In this document: positions 1-8,810 of the stretch, piece after piece
How positions within the stretch are numbered: the first letter of the stretch is position 1
Layout of the letters: each line of letters opens with the position of its first letter
Source of the DNA: Pseudomonas fluorescens
Lineage (GTDB): Bacteria > Pseudomonadota > Gammaproteobacteria > Pseudomonadales > Pseudomonadaceae
Reading direction: 5' to 3'
DNA: 64,000 nucleotides
Assembly: GCF_001902145.1 (NCBI RefSeq)
Contig: NZ_MRST01000027.1
Coordinates: forward strand, 540,519-604,518
The notes under the pieces: generated by a model
Told to the model about the DNA's origin: nothing
Seen by the model: the letters and a program-made list of their open reading frames with translations, nothing else
Databases searched by the model: none
Program-made: the position numbers and the translations under genes

Positions 1-20
1 AGAAGGACACCTACACAATC

Positions 21-848
21 TTGAACTTCAATTCGGATTTAGAAGAGCTGATCAAAAAACACAAAGATCCGCTTTTGGCTGCTCTAACAGACGACACTCA
101 ACGATTAATCATACGACACTACCTACGCATAATTGGTGAGTTTTGCCGTCAAGCTTGCGAATGCCTTAAGAACAAATCATATTCGACGCTTGAAGCCCTA
201 TCGCGCGTAGTGATGGAGCAATCTGCCAATAAGCTCTACGTGGGTATGGATGAAGGAGATAATGGCCGTGCCCTACTGCGTAGCAGCAATCAACTGATCG
301 AAAGCAACGGAAAAGCTTGGGCAGCATATCTTGAGTCGCAAGATGCTAAAAACCCTGCGGCCCAAGCGAGGCAGAAAAATGGTTCTTCTATGTTATCGCA
401 TTTCAATGAAAAATGGGCCGATGTCGCTAGATATCCTGGTGGCAAAGGTTTATTCAAGGCTTTGGGATGGGAGAATACTTACTACGCTTATTATGCGCCG
501 TTGTGTGATTCCGTTCATAGCTTTTCAGATGAAATGTCGGCCTTAGTAGGAATTGGCGAAATATTTGAGCACTCTGAAGCAGAGGGTGTAAAAACACTGC
601 AATATTGGGACAAGGAACGTCGGCGCCTTGCTGTTTATCATTTTGCGGTAGCTCTTGGACTTCGAGCAGAAGCTTTTGCACGCTTATGCGAATTACAATT
701 AGGTGAGTTCATAGACGAAAAAGCGGATAAGCTTTTCACAAAGCTGAGAAATCTGATCGAAAGTCACGACAGATTCGACCACGCCAGGCTAGACGCAATG
801 AGTAAGGGGTCAGTGGCGTATCAAAAGTTTCCTATAAAAGTATTGTAG
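21..848 (+). CDS. DUF5677-like hypothetical protein
   Basis: A 275-residue soluble, mostly helical protein without signal peptide or membrane segment. It begins with TTG at 21; the window starts only 20 bases upstream, so a longer start cannot be excluded, though AGAAGGA at 1-7 could be its ribosome site. The pattern of an N-terminal helical bundle, a central LEALSRVVMEQSANKLY segment and a YYAPLCDSVHSFSDEMS segment with a conserved-looking Tyr and His resembles the DUF5677 family of unknown function. That assignment is by eye and tentative. It lies at the edge of a defence-type island (TIGR04141 and Gabija-like genes downstream), and base composition is more AT-rich than the core genes after 7.3 kb, which fits acquired DNA. 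No catalytic function can be assigned. Confidence 0.55.
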   Translation: MNFNSDLEELIKKHKDPLLAALTDDTQRLIIRHYLRIIGEFCRQACECLKNKSYSTLEALSRVVMEQSANKLYVGMDEGDNGRALLRSSNQLIESNGKAWAAYLESQDAKNPAAQARQKNGSSMLSHFNEKWADVARYPGGKGLFKALGWENTYYAYYAPLCDSVHSFSDEMSALVGIGEIFEHSEAEGVKTLQYWDKERRRLAVYHFAVALGLRAEAFARLCELQLGEFIDEKADKLFTKLRNLIESHDRFDHARLDAMSKGSVAYQKFPIKVL

Positions 849-1150
849 TTAAATAATTCAAACCGAAGCTGAGCACGGTTGACTATAAATCAGTGAGGAC
901 GGCTAGAAGTGGCCGTGTATAAAAATTTTCGAAACCCACGGGCCTCAAGTAATGTTTTGCATGCGAGGCAGACGCTTTCGTCCACCATTAATCTGAGTCG
1001 TCACTGTTTCGTTAGTACTTCAATCGGCCGTTTTGAGTGATCGGCCAATGGCCGCTACAGGTCGAAAGGTGTCCGTCGTAGAGTCAGCGCTGCGACTCTT
1101 AGGCAAATAGTGGTACAAAACTGAGGCTATGACGACATGGATAGAGCCGA
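849..1150. other. Intergenic region, no gene seen
   Basis: About 300 bases between the DUF5677-like gene and the MafI-type gene. No convincing ORF. It contains the motif ATCGGCC twice near 1023-1052, a kind of sequence that recurs around 1510 and 7260 in the same island. A short inverted repeat AGAGTC/GACTCT lies at 1080-1099; it is not followed by a T-run, so I do not call it a terminator. Confidence 0.4.
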
Positions 1151-1456
1151 ATGAATCAGCTGAGTCCCGATGTGCGTGAAGACCTCCTCGAAGTGCTGGA
1201 TGAGGTCTCTACACTGATGTCCGCTGCATATGCGCAGCTTAGCCCCGTGCCTGATGATCATCCACTGGCACAGTCTGGTCTTGAGAATGGGGCAGAGATC
1301 GTTCTGGACTACATCGCGCACGGCGAGGCAGGTGTCGCACTTGATCATCTGCTCTATATGATCAAAGAGCCTTCTCTCGCTATCTCTGCCAGATCTGCCG
1401 AGAAACTGGCTCGGGTTGCCAAAGTGTTCGAAATACCCTTGAATTGGGGGGCATGA
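1151..1456 (+). CDS. MafI-type immunity protein, orphan
   Basis: A 101-residue acidic protein. The segment running from VLDYIAHGEAGVALDHLL through the following ISARSAEKLA resembles the MafI immunity family, small cytoplasmic proteins that neutralise MafB-type secreted toxins in Neisseria and are widespread as annotated homologues in Proteobacteria. No toxin gene with a pre-toxin domain lies immediately upstream or downstream, so here it is either an orphan immunity gene or a family member with another role. ATG start; the ribosome site upstream is weak. It sits alone inside the defence-type island. Family assignment is from recalled sequence pattern, not from a search. Confidence 0.6.
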   Translation: MNQLSPDVREDLLEVLDEVSTLMSAAYAQLSPVPDDHPLAQSGLENGAEIVLDYIAHGEAGVALDHLLYMIKEPSLAISARSAEKLARVAKVFEIPLNWGA

Positions 1457-1915
1457 GGTCTGATCGGACATGAGAACAGGACGCGCCACTGTCGGAGCGG
1501 AAGACGTCTATCGGCCAGAAGCAGCCTCTCACAAGCGACCGTTTTCGACCCAAAACGGACGTCGAGAGCGACCATATGAGAAGCATCGCTGATCTATCGC
1601 AGAACGAAAAACCGGAGAGCAGCGCAACTGCTGCTTGGCCATACGAAGCTTGAGAGCACCGTTAGGTACTTAGGTACTTAGGTTGATGATGCCCTAAGCG
1701 GGGCGCCAGGCATGAACATCGCCGCCAGGTTCCGTTTATTGCCGCTCCTAGTGCATTACTTGGGTGATACGAAAGTGTAATGCGTCCTCGCTCATAAACC
1801 TCGAAATTCGCAGGGGGAAGGTTTTATCGATGATTTTCAACCACATCGTGCGTGCTTGACGGAAACAGAGGCAGATGTCAATTTAACATCAAAGCGAGAG
1901 GTCAAGGAGTGACGT
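1457..1915. other. Intergenic region with octamer microrepeat
   Basis: No supported gene in this 459-base stretch; the minus-strand ORFs here are short and have no recognisable product. The octamer TTAGGTAC occurs in tandem 2.6 times at 1662-1682. A further block near 1505-1565 resembles intergenic filler found at other places in this island. A good ribosome site (AAGGAG, 1904-1909) serves the next gene. Confidence 0.4.
1662..1682. repeat. Tandem TTAGGTAC microrepeat
   Basis: Two full copies plus five bases of the octamer TTAGGTAC, directly visible. Too short to be functional evidence on its own; it may be a replication-slippage product. Confidence 0.6.
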
Positions 1916-3466
1916 GTGAAGATCACCATCAACGTGTTCCTGCTCAAGGAAGGGCGAACCGTTCAGGACGCACTTTCCGATGAGGTCAACTTGCGACCTA
2001 TCGCTTTTTCATTGGGCGATGTTGAGTGCCTCTTTTACCATCAGAAAAACCCTTCCCATCCGAAGTGGACGCAACTATTCGGTGCCATCCCAGATGTGGC
2101 TGGCCTCGACCTTACCGGCAGATCGCTCAAAGCCCTCCTCGTCCTGGCAGTCAGCGGCAGGGTCTTTTGCTTCACTTTTGGCCACGCCAGGCACCTGATC
2201 GATCCGCTAGCCATTGAACGTTATTTCGGGCTGCGCACGGCGCTTAGCTTGACTGATCCATTACTAATCAAGTCCGTGGAAAAGTCCAATATTGACCGCA
2301 CACCGCTGCGCTCAAAGGCGCAGTCATCGAGGCTGCTGTCGATTTCGGAGTTCGATTTCAAGTTTGACTCGGAGATCCTGAAATCGCTAACCGGCATCGT
2401 GGAGAACGATCAGGATGAGGGCGAGTACGTCAGCGGTTCGGACTCATTGGCGCTGCATTCCGATGTAAAGCTCGAAGACTTCCCGGAGATCGCGCTTCGA
2501 CTGTTGACGGCGTACGAAGACGAGCACTGCAAGGAAAAATACCCTTGGATGGACTTCATCGTTCCAGTACGCGACTCCACACTCATGGGCCAACTGGATG
2601 AGCTTTTAGTGGCTGCGATAAATATAGAGCAGTTCGATCGCGTCCGTGCGGCGCCACCCGAGCTACTTGGTAATGACATCAGCGGCTTCGGCTATGTGAA
2701 ACACAGCGCTCGATCTCGCAACGGCCCGACGATTACATTCGATCTGGATCTGCGGCAGGCGCTACTCGCCAAGCACCTTCTGCGAGATCTCACCCGCCAG
2801 GCGCTGGCATCCGAACGTATCTACCTTTACGGTGCAGACGAGCAACGACTTGCTGCGTGGCCTCTGTATACGTGCCTTGAGGCGGAGATCGAACACGAAG
2901 GAAAAATCTATCTGCTCAGCGAGGGTGATTGGTACCAGATTGACCGCGATTACACCGAGCAAGTGAACCGCTTCTTTGACGCCGCAGTTCCATGCAACCT
3001 GGTGTTTCCTCCGTATGGCACCGACCACGAGGGCGCTTACCTTAGACGCATCGCAGACAACATAAATTTCTATCTGCTGGACCAGAAATTGGTGAGGTTA
3101 ACGGGTGCTGGTGCCCCATTCGAATTTTGTGACCTGCTCACGCCGGATCACCACATCATCCATGTCAAGAAGTACTCATCGTCGAGCGTGCTGAGCCATC
3201 TCTTTTCTCAGGCCTATGTGTCCGCTGAAGCTCTGATCAACACCCCCGATGTCGTTACTCAGGTGAACGCCCATCTGGCGGAGTTGGGTAATTTTCAGTT
3301 CGCCTTCAACCCTGTTGCGCAACCGCGCAACAGAATCGTGTTCGCTATCATGCAACCCAACGATACGTTGCACATGCCGTTTTTCTCGAAGGTGAACTTC
3401 CGGCAGTTCGCCCAGCGGCTCGGTGCAATGGGCTACCAGGTTGAGGTTTGTAGAATCGGTAATTGA
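1916..3466 (+). CDS. TIGR04141/DUF6119 sporadically distributed protein
   Basis: A 516-residue soluble protein that matches the TIGR04141 (DUF6119) family. The clearest family features are the N-terminal KITINVFLLKEGRT strand, the segment around SGRVFCFTFGHARHLIDP (residues about 80-100), the following FGLRTALSL and the HIIHVKKYSSSSVLSHLFSQ block in the C-terminal third. Members are full length at 500-600 residues, so this copy appears intact. The biochemical function is unknown; the family is patchily distributed and often seen in accessory islands next to restriction or defence genes, as here, with a Gabija-like pair 800 bases downstream. GTG start chosen because AAGGAG lies 7 bases upstream. 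It is separated from the next gene, so it is not obviously part of the Gabija operon. Confidence 0.75.
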   Translation: MKITINVFLLKEGRTVQDALSDEVNLRPIAFSLGDVECLFYHQKNPSHPKWTQLFGAIPDVAGLDLTGRSLKALLVLAVSGRVFCFTFGHARHLIDPLAIERYFGLRTALSLTDPLLIKSVEKSNIDRTPLRSKAQSSRLLSISEFDFKFDSEILKSLTGIVENDQDEGEYVSGSDSLALHSDVKLEDFPEIALRLLTAYEDEHCKEKYPWMDFIVPVRDSTLMGQLDELLVAAINIEQFDRVRAAPPELLGNDISGFGYVKHSARSRNGPTITFDLDLRQALLAKHLLRDLTRQALASERIYLYGADEQRLAAWPLYTCLEAEIEHEGKIYLLSEGDWYQIDRDYTEQVNRFFDAAVPCNLVFPPYGTDHEGAYLRRIADNINFYLLDQKLVRLTGAGAPFEFCDLLTPDHHIIHVKKYSSSSVLSHLFSQAYVSAEALINTPDVVTQVNAHLAELGNFQFAFNPVAQPRNRIVFAIMQPNDTLHMPFFSKVNFRQFAQRLGAMGYQVEVCRIGN

Positions 3467-4261
3467 CCCATCAGGCCACGGTCAATCAGACCGGCCAGCA
3501 CATTTCATTGGGCGAGCAGTGATGCTCTAGGTTGAAAAGTCAGAGGACCTCGACGCCACACATGTAGGGCCTCAGCACGTCTGCACACGGATCGATCCAT
3601 CAGTCTTGGTAGTTCTCCAAGACGGCCACCAGGGTACGTTCAACTGCGAGGCCCATTCCGCTGAGTGTATGTAACAGCGCTGTACGAAATCCCGAGAAAC
3701 CCAATCGACGCTCCTAGCAAGCTTAAATTTTATAGAGTTTCCGGCCATCTACGGAAAGGTATTCTGTGATGACAAGCCCAAGGCGCAAGCGGGCCTGACG
3801 GGATGACTTTGGCGTCGTCCAAACCAGCGAAGGCGAGTAAGGCGCAAATCAGCGCGGACAACAAATTTTTATCTGATAAAGGATCGTCCAGCGCATAACC
3901 TGGCGATTGCAAGGTGGGCTGGATCAGTCGTGTAACGTTACTCTCCCCGAAACCGGAATACGACCGACCACCAGGTCATTGGCCGCTGCAGCTTGATCGA
4001 CGTGGCCGAACGAGATTCCGAAGAGCATCTCATTGATGCTGCGCTGCCGATCGCCGGTGCTGCTGAAAAGCCCAAGGCCCAAGTATCAGGACTAATTGTC
4101 TATGCCAGCCGCGTGTGCTGAAGGGCACCCACTTACTCTGCCTCGCAAGGCCGCCGTCGCAGCTTCGTCTTCTCACTGGACAGGTTGCCCACGTCCCTAT
4201 AGCGTGAACCGCAATGGCCTTACGCCACACCGGTCGCCGCTACTTCATAAGGATTTGAAAC
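3467..4261. other. Long intergenic region, possible decayed coding sequence
   Basis: Nearly 800 bases without a supported gene. A plus-strand reading frame near 3965-4122 is open and protein-like in composition (it reads DHQVIGRCSLIDVAERDSEE and onward) but lacks a start codon and ends at a stop at about 4120, so it could be a gene remnant. I do not recognise it. An AAGGATTTGAAAC ribosome site just before 4262 belongs to the OLD nuclease gene. The separation suggests that the Gabija-like pair has its own promoter here. Confidence 0.35.
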
Positions 4262-5923
4262 GTGCTTATAGAATCGCTACGCCTGATCAACTTCAAAAAG
4301 TTCAAAGATCAGACTTTTGACTTCAACGAAGATGTGAATATTTTCGTAGGTGATAATAACGCAGGCAAAAGTACGATTCTGGAGGCTTTGGAGATCGTGC
4401 TCAATTTTCAGTATCGCGGTCGGCCATTCAATAGCGAATTTTCCCCGGATCTGTTCAACGCAGAGACAGTCGCTGTGTTCCGCGCCTCGCCAAAAGAGCC
4501 TGCAGACTTACCGATCCTCGTGATCGAGGCGTATATGAAGAACGTGCCCGACTACCGCGGTGCGAACAACAGCCTGAAGAAAGATGCTCAGGGGGTTCAG
4601 ATCAAAGCCAGCTTTGATCCAGATTTTACTGATGCCTATAACGATTACCTAGCCTCCGGTGCCGCGATAACCAGCATCCCAGTGGAATTCTACCAAGTCG
4701 AATGGATGGATTTTGCCTGGAATGTTATCAAACCGATGACCAAGCAATTTAGAGCGCTCTACATCGACCCCACTCGCATTCATCCCACCTTCGGCAAAAA
4801 TCAGTACATCTCGAATGTGCTGAGCACCGCACTCAGAAAGGACGAAGAGTACCGTCTGAGCCTGAACTACCGTGAGACCCTCCAATCCTTCAACAACACA
4901 GATGAGGTCACCACCGTCAATAAGGATTTGGATTCCGATAACAGGATCACGGAGAAGAAGCTGACCATCGCCGCCAACACCATGCCCGCTGGCGCTCTCC
5001 AGAACGCTCTGCAACTTGAAGTAAATGCCGTTCCGTTCCACATGATCGGCAAGGGTGAGCAGAGCAAGGTGCAAATCAAACTGGCACTGCACAACAAGTC
5101 AAAAGACATCGACCTGGTGATGATGGAAGAGCCGGAAAATCACCTGTCGCATGTCGAGCTGAGCAAGTTGGTGCAAGACATCGAGGACCAGCGAGACGGC
5201 AAGCAGCTATTCTTGACGACCCACAGCTCTTATGTGCTGAACAAACTGAGCATCAATAAAATTTGCTTGCTGCATGACGCATATAAGCGACTACACCTCC
5301 TGGACAAGGGGGTGGTCAAGACGCTGAAGCGGCTACCAGGCTACGACACACTGCGTGTCGCACTTTCCAAGAAGGTAGTGTTGGTCGAAGGCCCATCTGA
5401 TGAGTTGATCCTCAAAAAGATCTACAAAGACACTCACAAGGGGCGACTGCCAGAGCAGGACGGGATCGATATCATTGTGGTGCGCGGCGTCGGGTTCAAG
5501 ACGTTCATTGCGATCGGCAAAGAAATCGGTACCGCGATTAATGTCTTGCGGGATAACGATGGCAATTACGAAAAGAACGTCGTTGAAGCACGCAAGGAAT
5601 ACGCGGCTTTCCCAAACATAAAGCTGGTTTCGTCAAAGAACAAAGATGAATTTTCGCTTGAGCCAGCGATGATTTTAGCCAATGCCGCATCGGAAAAAGA
5701 GTTGCAGGCATTTGCAGAAGTTGTCCTCTCCGCCGAGACCTTCAAACTACTCGCTGCCAAACCTACTTTTGCTGAAAAGCTCGAGTTCATCGTGGAGTGG
5801 TTCCGAAGCAGTGACGGCGACGGCAAAGGCAAAAAGAAAGTCGATTCTGCCATCAGGGTTTTTGAGACTGATAAGCCTTTCAAATATCCGGCCTTCCTCG
5901 CTGAGGTACTGAACTTTGCCTAA
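4262..5923 (+). CDS. gajA: OLD-family ATPase/TOPRIM nuclease (GajA-like)
   Basis: A 553-residue protein with an SMC/ABC-like ATPase and a C-terminal TOPRIM nuclease. Walker A is GDNNAGKST (30-38), an ABC-signature-like GKGEQSKVQIKL follows at 263-274, Walker B is DLVMMEEPENH (284-294) and the His switch is LTTHSS (318-323). The TOPRIM acidic residues are VEGPSDE (E376, D380), DND (431-433) and EFSLEP (463-468). Length and order match GajA of Gabija, a sequence-specific DNA nicking nuclease held inactive by nucleotides and activated in phage infection. GTG start with AAGGAT 7 bases upstream. The stop overlaps the helicase start by 8 bases, indicating translational coupling. Class 2 OLD nucleases paired with UvrD helicases are the definition of Gabija; the subtype is not determined. 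Confidence 0.85.
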   Translation: MLIESLRLINFKKFKDQTFDFNEDVNIFVGDNNAGKSTILEALEIVLNFQYRGRPFNSEFSPDLFNAETVAVFRASPKEPADLPILVIEAYMKNVPDYRGANNSLKKDAQGVQIKASFDPDFTDAYNDYLASGAAITSIPVEFYQVEWMDFAWNVIKPMTKQFRALYIDPTRIHPTFGKNQYISNVLSTALRKDEEYRLSLNYRETLQSFNNTDEVTTVNKDLDSDNRITEKKLTIAANTMPAGALQNALQLEVNAVPFHMIGKGEQSKVQIKLALHNKSKDIDLVMMEEPENHLSHVELSKLVQDIEDQRDGKQLFLTTHSSYVLNKLSINKICLLHDAYKRLHLLDKGVVKTLKRLPGYDTLRVALSKKVVLVEGPSDELILKKIYKDTHKGRLPEQDGIDIIVVRGVGFKTFIAIGKEIGTAINVLRDNDGNYEKNVVEARKEYAAFPNIKLVSSKNKDEFSLEPAMILANAASEKELQAFAEVVLSAETFKLLAAKPTFAEKLEFIVEWFRSSDGDGKGKKKVDSAIRVFETDKPFKYPAFLAEVLNFA

Positions 5924-7073
5924 TAAACTCTGCATCGCGGGTGCCGGTTCAGGCAAGACTCACAAGGTCATTACCGAATCAATCGCCGAAATCGAGCGCG
6001 GGGGAAAGGTTCTGGTGGTGACCTATACGACCAGTAATCAGCAGGAACTGAGACGTCGATTTCTGGAGGTCTTTGGTACGCACAGTGATCGGTTCGTGGT
6101 CAAAGGTCTGTTCTCTTTTTACTTGGAAGACATGGTGAGGCCGTATCAGCAGGCATTGTTCCAGCGACGGATCGATGGCATCTGCTTCAACCAGCGCAAT
6201 CCTCATATGAGGCCAGATTCAACGTTTATGCTGCCGGGGCGCGCCGAGCAGCTGGACGATAAGAGCTACAACCCAAAACACTTCCTGACTCCATGCGAGA
6301 CCAAGGCTCACACCGGCTTTCTCGCAAAACTGGCGAGCCGGATCATGAAGGCCACGAAAAACTCTGCTGCAGTACGACTAGGGGAGATTTATACCCAGTT
6401 GTTCTTTGATGAGGTTCAAGATCTGGTTGGGTGGGACTATGAGGTGCTCAAGGGGCTGAGCAAAGTGATGCCGATCCCCATCACGTGTGTGGGAGATTTC
6501 CGGCAGACGGTGTACGAGACGACGTTTGGCCAAAAAGCACCTAAAACGGCCGCTGAGAAGGTCGCAGCTTTTAAGTCTATGGGTTTTGTGGGGGAGGCAT
6601 TGGTGCTCAACCGTCGGTGCATTCAGCCGATTTGTGACGTCGCTGACGCAGTACACAAGGGCGCTTATGAAGCGACGGAGTCGGCGGTGAAAGAGGCCCC
6701 ACCTGAGTTTGCCCATCACCTCGGCACCTTCATCGTCAGGGAGTCGGACGTCGCCGAATATATCAAGGTGTTCGACCCTATGGTGTTGCGCTGGAGTGTA
6801 ACGTCCGGGACGAAGCTTCTTCCTGTCCAGGCGCGATGCTACAACTTTGGAGGGAGCAAAGGTCTGGGTTTTGAACGGGTGTTGGTGCTTCCCGCGGAAA
6901 GCCAACTGCATTTCGTCTTAGACGGCCAAAAGCCGTTTCCAGCGAAGGACGAAACAGCTCAAAACAAGCTGTACGTCGCCATCACGCGCGCGCGATACAG
7001 TTTGGGATTCATCGTGCCAGACAAGAAGGCCGCTGGCTTACGGTTCCCGATCTGGGAAAAAGCTCCTGCTTGA
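5916..7073 (+). CDS. gajB: UvrD-like SF1 helicase (GajB-like)
   Basis: A 385-residue superfamily 1 helicase. Visible motifs are Walker A AGAGSGKT (8-15), motif Ia VTYTTSNQ (35-42), motif II FFDEVQD (163-169), motif III GDFRQTVY (193-200), motif IV LNRRCIQPI (231-239), motif V SKGLGFERVLV (314-324) and motif VI LYVAITRAR (352-360). All core motifs are present, but the protein is about 100 residues shorter than the GajB proteins I know (about 490), mainly in the accessory 1B/2B regions. TTG start, inside the end of the nuclease gene. GajB is thought to sense DNA ends or ssDNA from phage replication and to work with GajA in a large complex. Paired with the upstream gene it forms a complete two-gene Gabija-like unit. 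Confidence 0.82.
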   Translation: MPNKLCIAGAGSGKTHKVITESIAEIERGGKVLVVTYTTSNQQELRRRFLEVFGTHSDRFVVKGLFSFYLEDMVRPYQQALFQRRIDGICFNQRNPHMRPDSTFMLPGRAEQLDDKSYNPKHFLTPCETKAHTGFLAKLASRIMKATKNSAAVRLGEIYTQLFFDEVQDLVGWDYEVLKGLSKVMPIPITCVGDFRQTVYETTFGQKAPKTAAEKVAAFKSMGFVGEALVLNRRCIQPICDVADAVHKGAYEATESAVKEAPPEFAHHLGTFIVRESDVAEYIKVFDPMVLRWSVTSGTKLLPVQARCYNFGGSKGLGFERVLVLPAESQLHFVLDGQKPFPAKDETAQNKLYVAITRARYSLGFIVPDKKAAGLRFPIWEKAPA

Positions 7074-7282
7074 AGGAAGTTTGTGACTTCACGCAGTGAT
7101 GGCTTCAAATGGATAACGTTTCTGATTAGCGCCTCAATTTTGGGTAGTGCTCACGTACTACCTGAGGAATAGGGGCATCAGATCTGCACTTTCCCCAAGA
7201 ATCCGCGAACGTTTGCCCGTCCGCTTTTGGCCGATTTCTGCCGTTCGTGAAGGACAGCAATCGGCCAACCTGATACCCAGAG
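7074..7282. other. Intergenic boundary between defence island and core region
   Basis: About 200 bases between the helicase and the GNAT gene. The stretch near 7205-7275 (GTCCGCTTTTGGCCGATT and following) resembles the spacer near 1023-1060 and 1500-1550, suggesting a repeated intergenic sequence at both sides of the island. No gene or terminator is evident. Confidence 0.35.
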
Positions 7283-7798
7283 TTAAACCACCGGTATCCG
7301 GTACACAACCGAATCATATTTCTCCGCCATCCGCCTCTCGATGACCACTCCCCCCAAACCTTCGGCAATACGTCGACTCGCACGATTCTGCGTCGCAACA
7401 GGATAGATAAAGTACTTTGCCACCACCCACTGGCTAGCCCACTCAACAACCGCCCGCACCGCCTCACCACCAAACCCCAACCCATGTTTATCTTCACGGA
7501 TCCAGATACCCAACTCCGGTGTTTCACTGCCGATATGGTGCAACCCAACCAAGCCGGCAAAACGAGCATTCACCCGCTCCCTGACCGTGAACACGATGTC
7601 GCTGCCATCCGCTATAGCAGGCAGCCACCGCCCCCAGACTTGCGCGTACTCTTCCAGCGAGGCAGGCGGTTCCCAGGACATGTAGCGAGTCAGAGACGCA
7701 GTGATACAAGAGAAGGACTCAGCAGCGTCGCGCTCGCAGAAGGGCTCAATGCTCAGGCGTTGCGAGAGAATACGGATTGGGTGGGTATCCACTGACAT
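7283..7798 (-). CDS. GNAT N-acetyltransferase (RimJ/RimL type)
   Basis: A 171-residue acetyl-CoA-dependent acetyltransferase. The sequence has the RimJ/RimL layout: an N-terminal RLSIEPFCERDAAESF strand-helix, the LGIWIREDKHGLGFGGEAV acetyl-CoA loop and a C-terminal NRASRRIAEGLGGVVIERR block typical of the family. The substrate cannot be read from sequence. The longer open frame extends upstream to 8197, but the ATG at 7798 is preceded by AGGAAGG at good spacing and matches the family N terminus, so I use it. It is divergent from a second GNAT gene at 7916. Confidence 0.8.
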   Translation of the reverse strand: MSVDTHPIRILSQRLSIEPFCERDAAESFSCITASLTRYMSWEPPASLEEYAQVWGRWLPAIADGSDIVFTVRERVNARFAGLVGLHHIGSETPELGIWIREDKHGLGFGGEAVRAVVEWASQWVVAKYFIYPVATQNRASRRIAEGLGGVVIERRMAEKYDSVVYRIPVV

Positions 7799-7915
7799 TG
7801 CACTTTCCTTCCTGGGGCCGTTACTCCATGTATGCCGTGAACATACCATGCAGGTCGCTTCATCAGTATCAGGCTCTCTATACTGAGCCCCCAGGATGGT
7901 AGTTGGAGCACCCAT

Positions 7916-8410
7916 ATGCCCGTCGCACCCAATCAAAATTCCCCGATCATTTTGGCCCCGGTTCAACAAAGCGACTTGGATAATCTGGTAGCCATTCGAA
8001 TCGAGGCCATGCGCGAAAGTCTGGAGCGTGTTGGGCGATTTGATCCAGCCCGTGCGCGGGAGCGGTTTGTCGGCGGCTTTGAAGCTCGCGACACACGCTA
8101 TATCGAGGCATCTGGAGAGCGGGTGGGTTTCGTAGTGGTGAAACGTCACCACCATGAACTCTTGCTCGACCACTTGTATGTAAGGCCGAGCGCGCAAGGG
8201 TCAGGGGTGGGGTCTGCTGTTCTCACGCAGATTTTCAAAGAGGCGGATGCGGCTGCGCTTCCTATCAAAGTGGGGGCTCTCAAAGAAAGCGCTTCGAATC
8301 GCTTTTATACCCGCCATGGCTTTCAATTCATCGAAAGCAGTGACTTCGACAATTATTATGTGCGCCAGCCTGTTCCGGCGATTGGCGCTCATTCCGGAAC
8401 CATGGGCTGA
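7916..8410 (+). CDS. GNAT N-acetyltransferase
   Basis: A 164-residue single-domain GNAT protein. The acetyl-CoA loop is LDHLYVRPSAQGSGVGSAVL (about 87-106), followed by the helix and the NRFYTRHGFQFIESSDFDNY C-terminal block that packs against the cofactor. Substrate unknown. It is divergent from the neighbouring RimL-type gene, and together with the gene at 8811 gives three GNAT proteins within 2 kb that are not close paralogues of each other. Confidence 0.8.
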   Translation: MPVAPNQNSPIILAPVQQSDLDNLVAIRIEAMRESLERVGRFDPARARERFVGGFEARDTRYIEASGERVGFVVVKRHHHELLLDHLYVRPSAQGSGVGSAVLTQIFKEADAAALPIKVGALKESASNRFYTRHGFQFIESSDFDNYYVRQPVPAIGAHSGTMG

Positions 8411-8416
8411 CGTGCA

Positions 8417-8650
8417 CTAGCTCTTCAGTTCAGCAGCCCGATTGCTCGCCGCGTCGTCATACGCCACATACAGCGACTCTGCGATTTGGCTTTTGATCGC
8501 CTTGGTGGCCTCCAGCCCCAGCACAAAGCCCTCGGCTTTACCGCCAGCACGGTTAAGTTCTTCATGGGTGGAGGCGCCAGTAATAGCGTCAAGCAGCTTG
8601 GCGGCGTGGGGGCCGACGCCTTTGGGGAGGGAGATCTGGTCGATGGACAT
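8417..8650 (-). CDS. Conserved small hypothetical protein
   Basis: A 77-residue soluble protein beginning MSIDQISLPKGVGPHAAKLL. AAGGTAG precedes the ATG at suitable spacing. I recall similar unnamed proteins in Pseudomonas genomes but no domain name. The composition (Ala-rich helices, no Cys, no membrane segment) gives no clue to function. It converges with the GNAT gene ending at 8410. Confidence 0.6.
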   Translation of the reverse strand: MSIDQISLPKGVGPHAAKLLDAITGASTHEELNRAGGKAEGFVLGLEATKAIKSQIAESLYVAYDDAASNRAAELKS

Positions 8651-8810
8651 TATCGCTACCTTGAAAAATGGAGTACGGGAGCGAGTGGAACCACTGCCGG
8701 GGCTGGCATGGTAGACCTGTTTGCCATGAAAGGGGTCGCTTTACGCGCAGCGGCGCTATTCTTTGCGGCTACGCAGTCAGATGGGGCCATTGATCAATCT
8801 GGAGGGGCTT

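Noticed and set aside
1021..7275. Recurring ATCGGCC-containing spacers as attachment sites of the left island
   Set aside because: Similarity between the stretches near 1023, 1505 and 7210 is weak by eye and no exact direct repeat of useful length was found.
7126..7569. 147-codon minus-strand frame near the island boundary
   Set aside because: Overlaps the GNAT gene in another frame, and no family features are seen.
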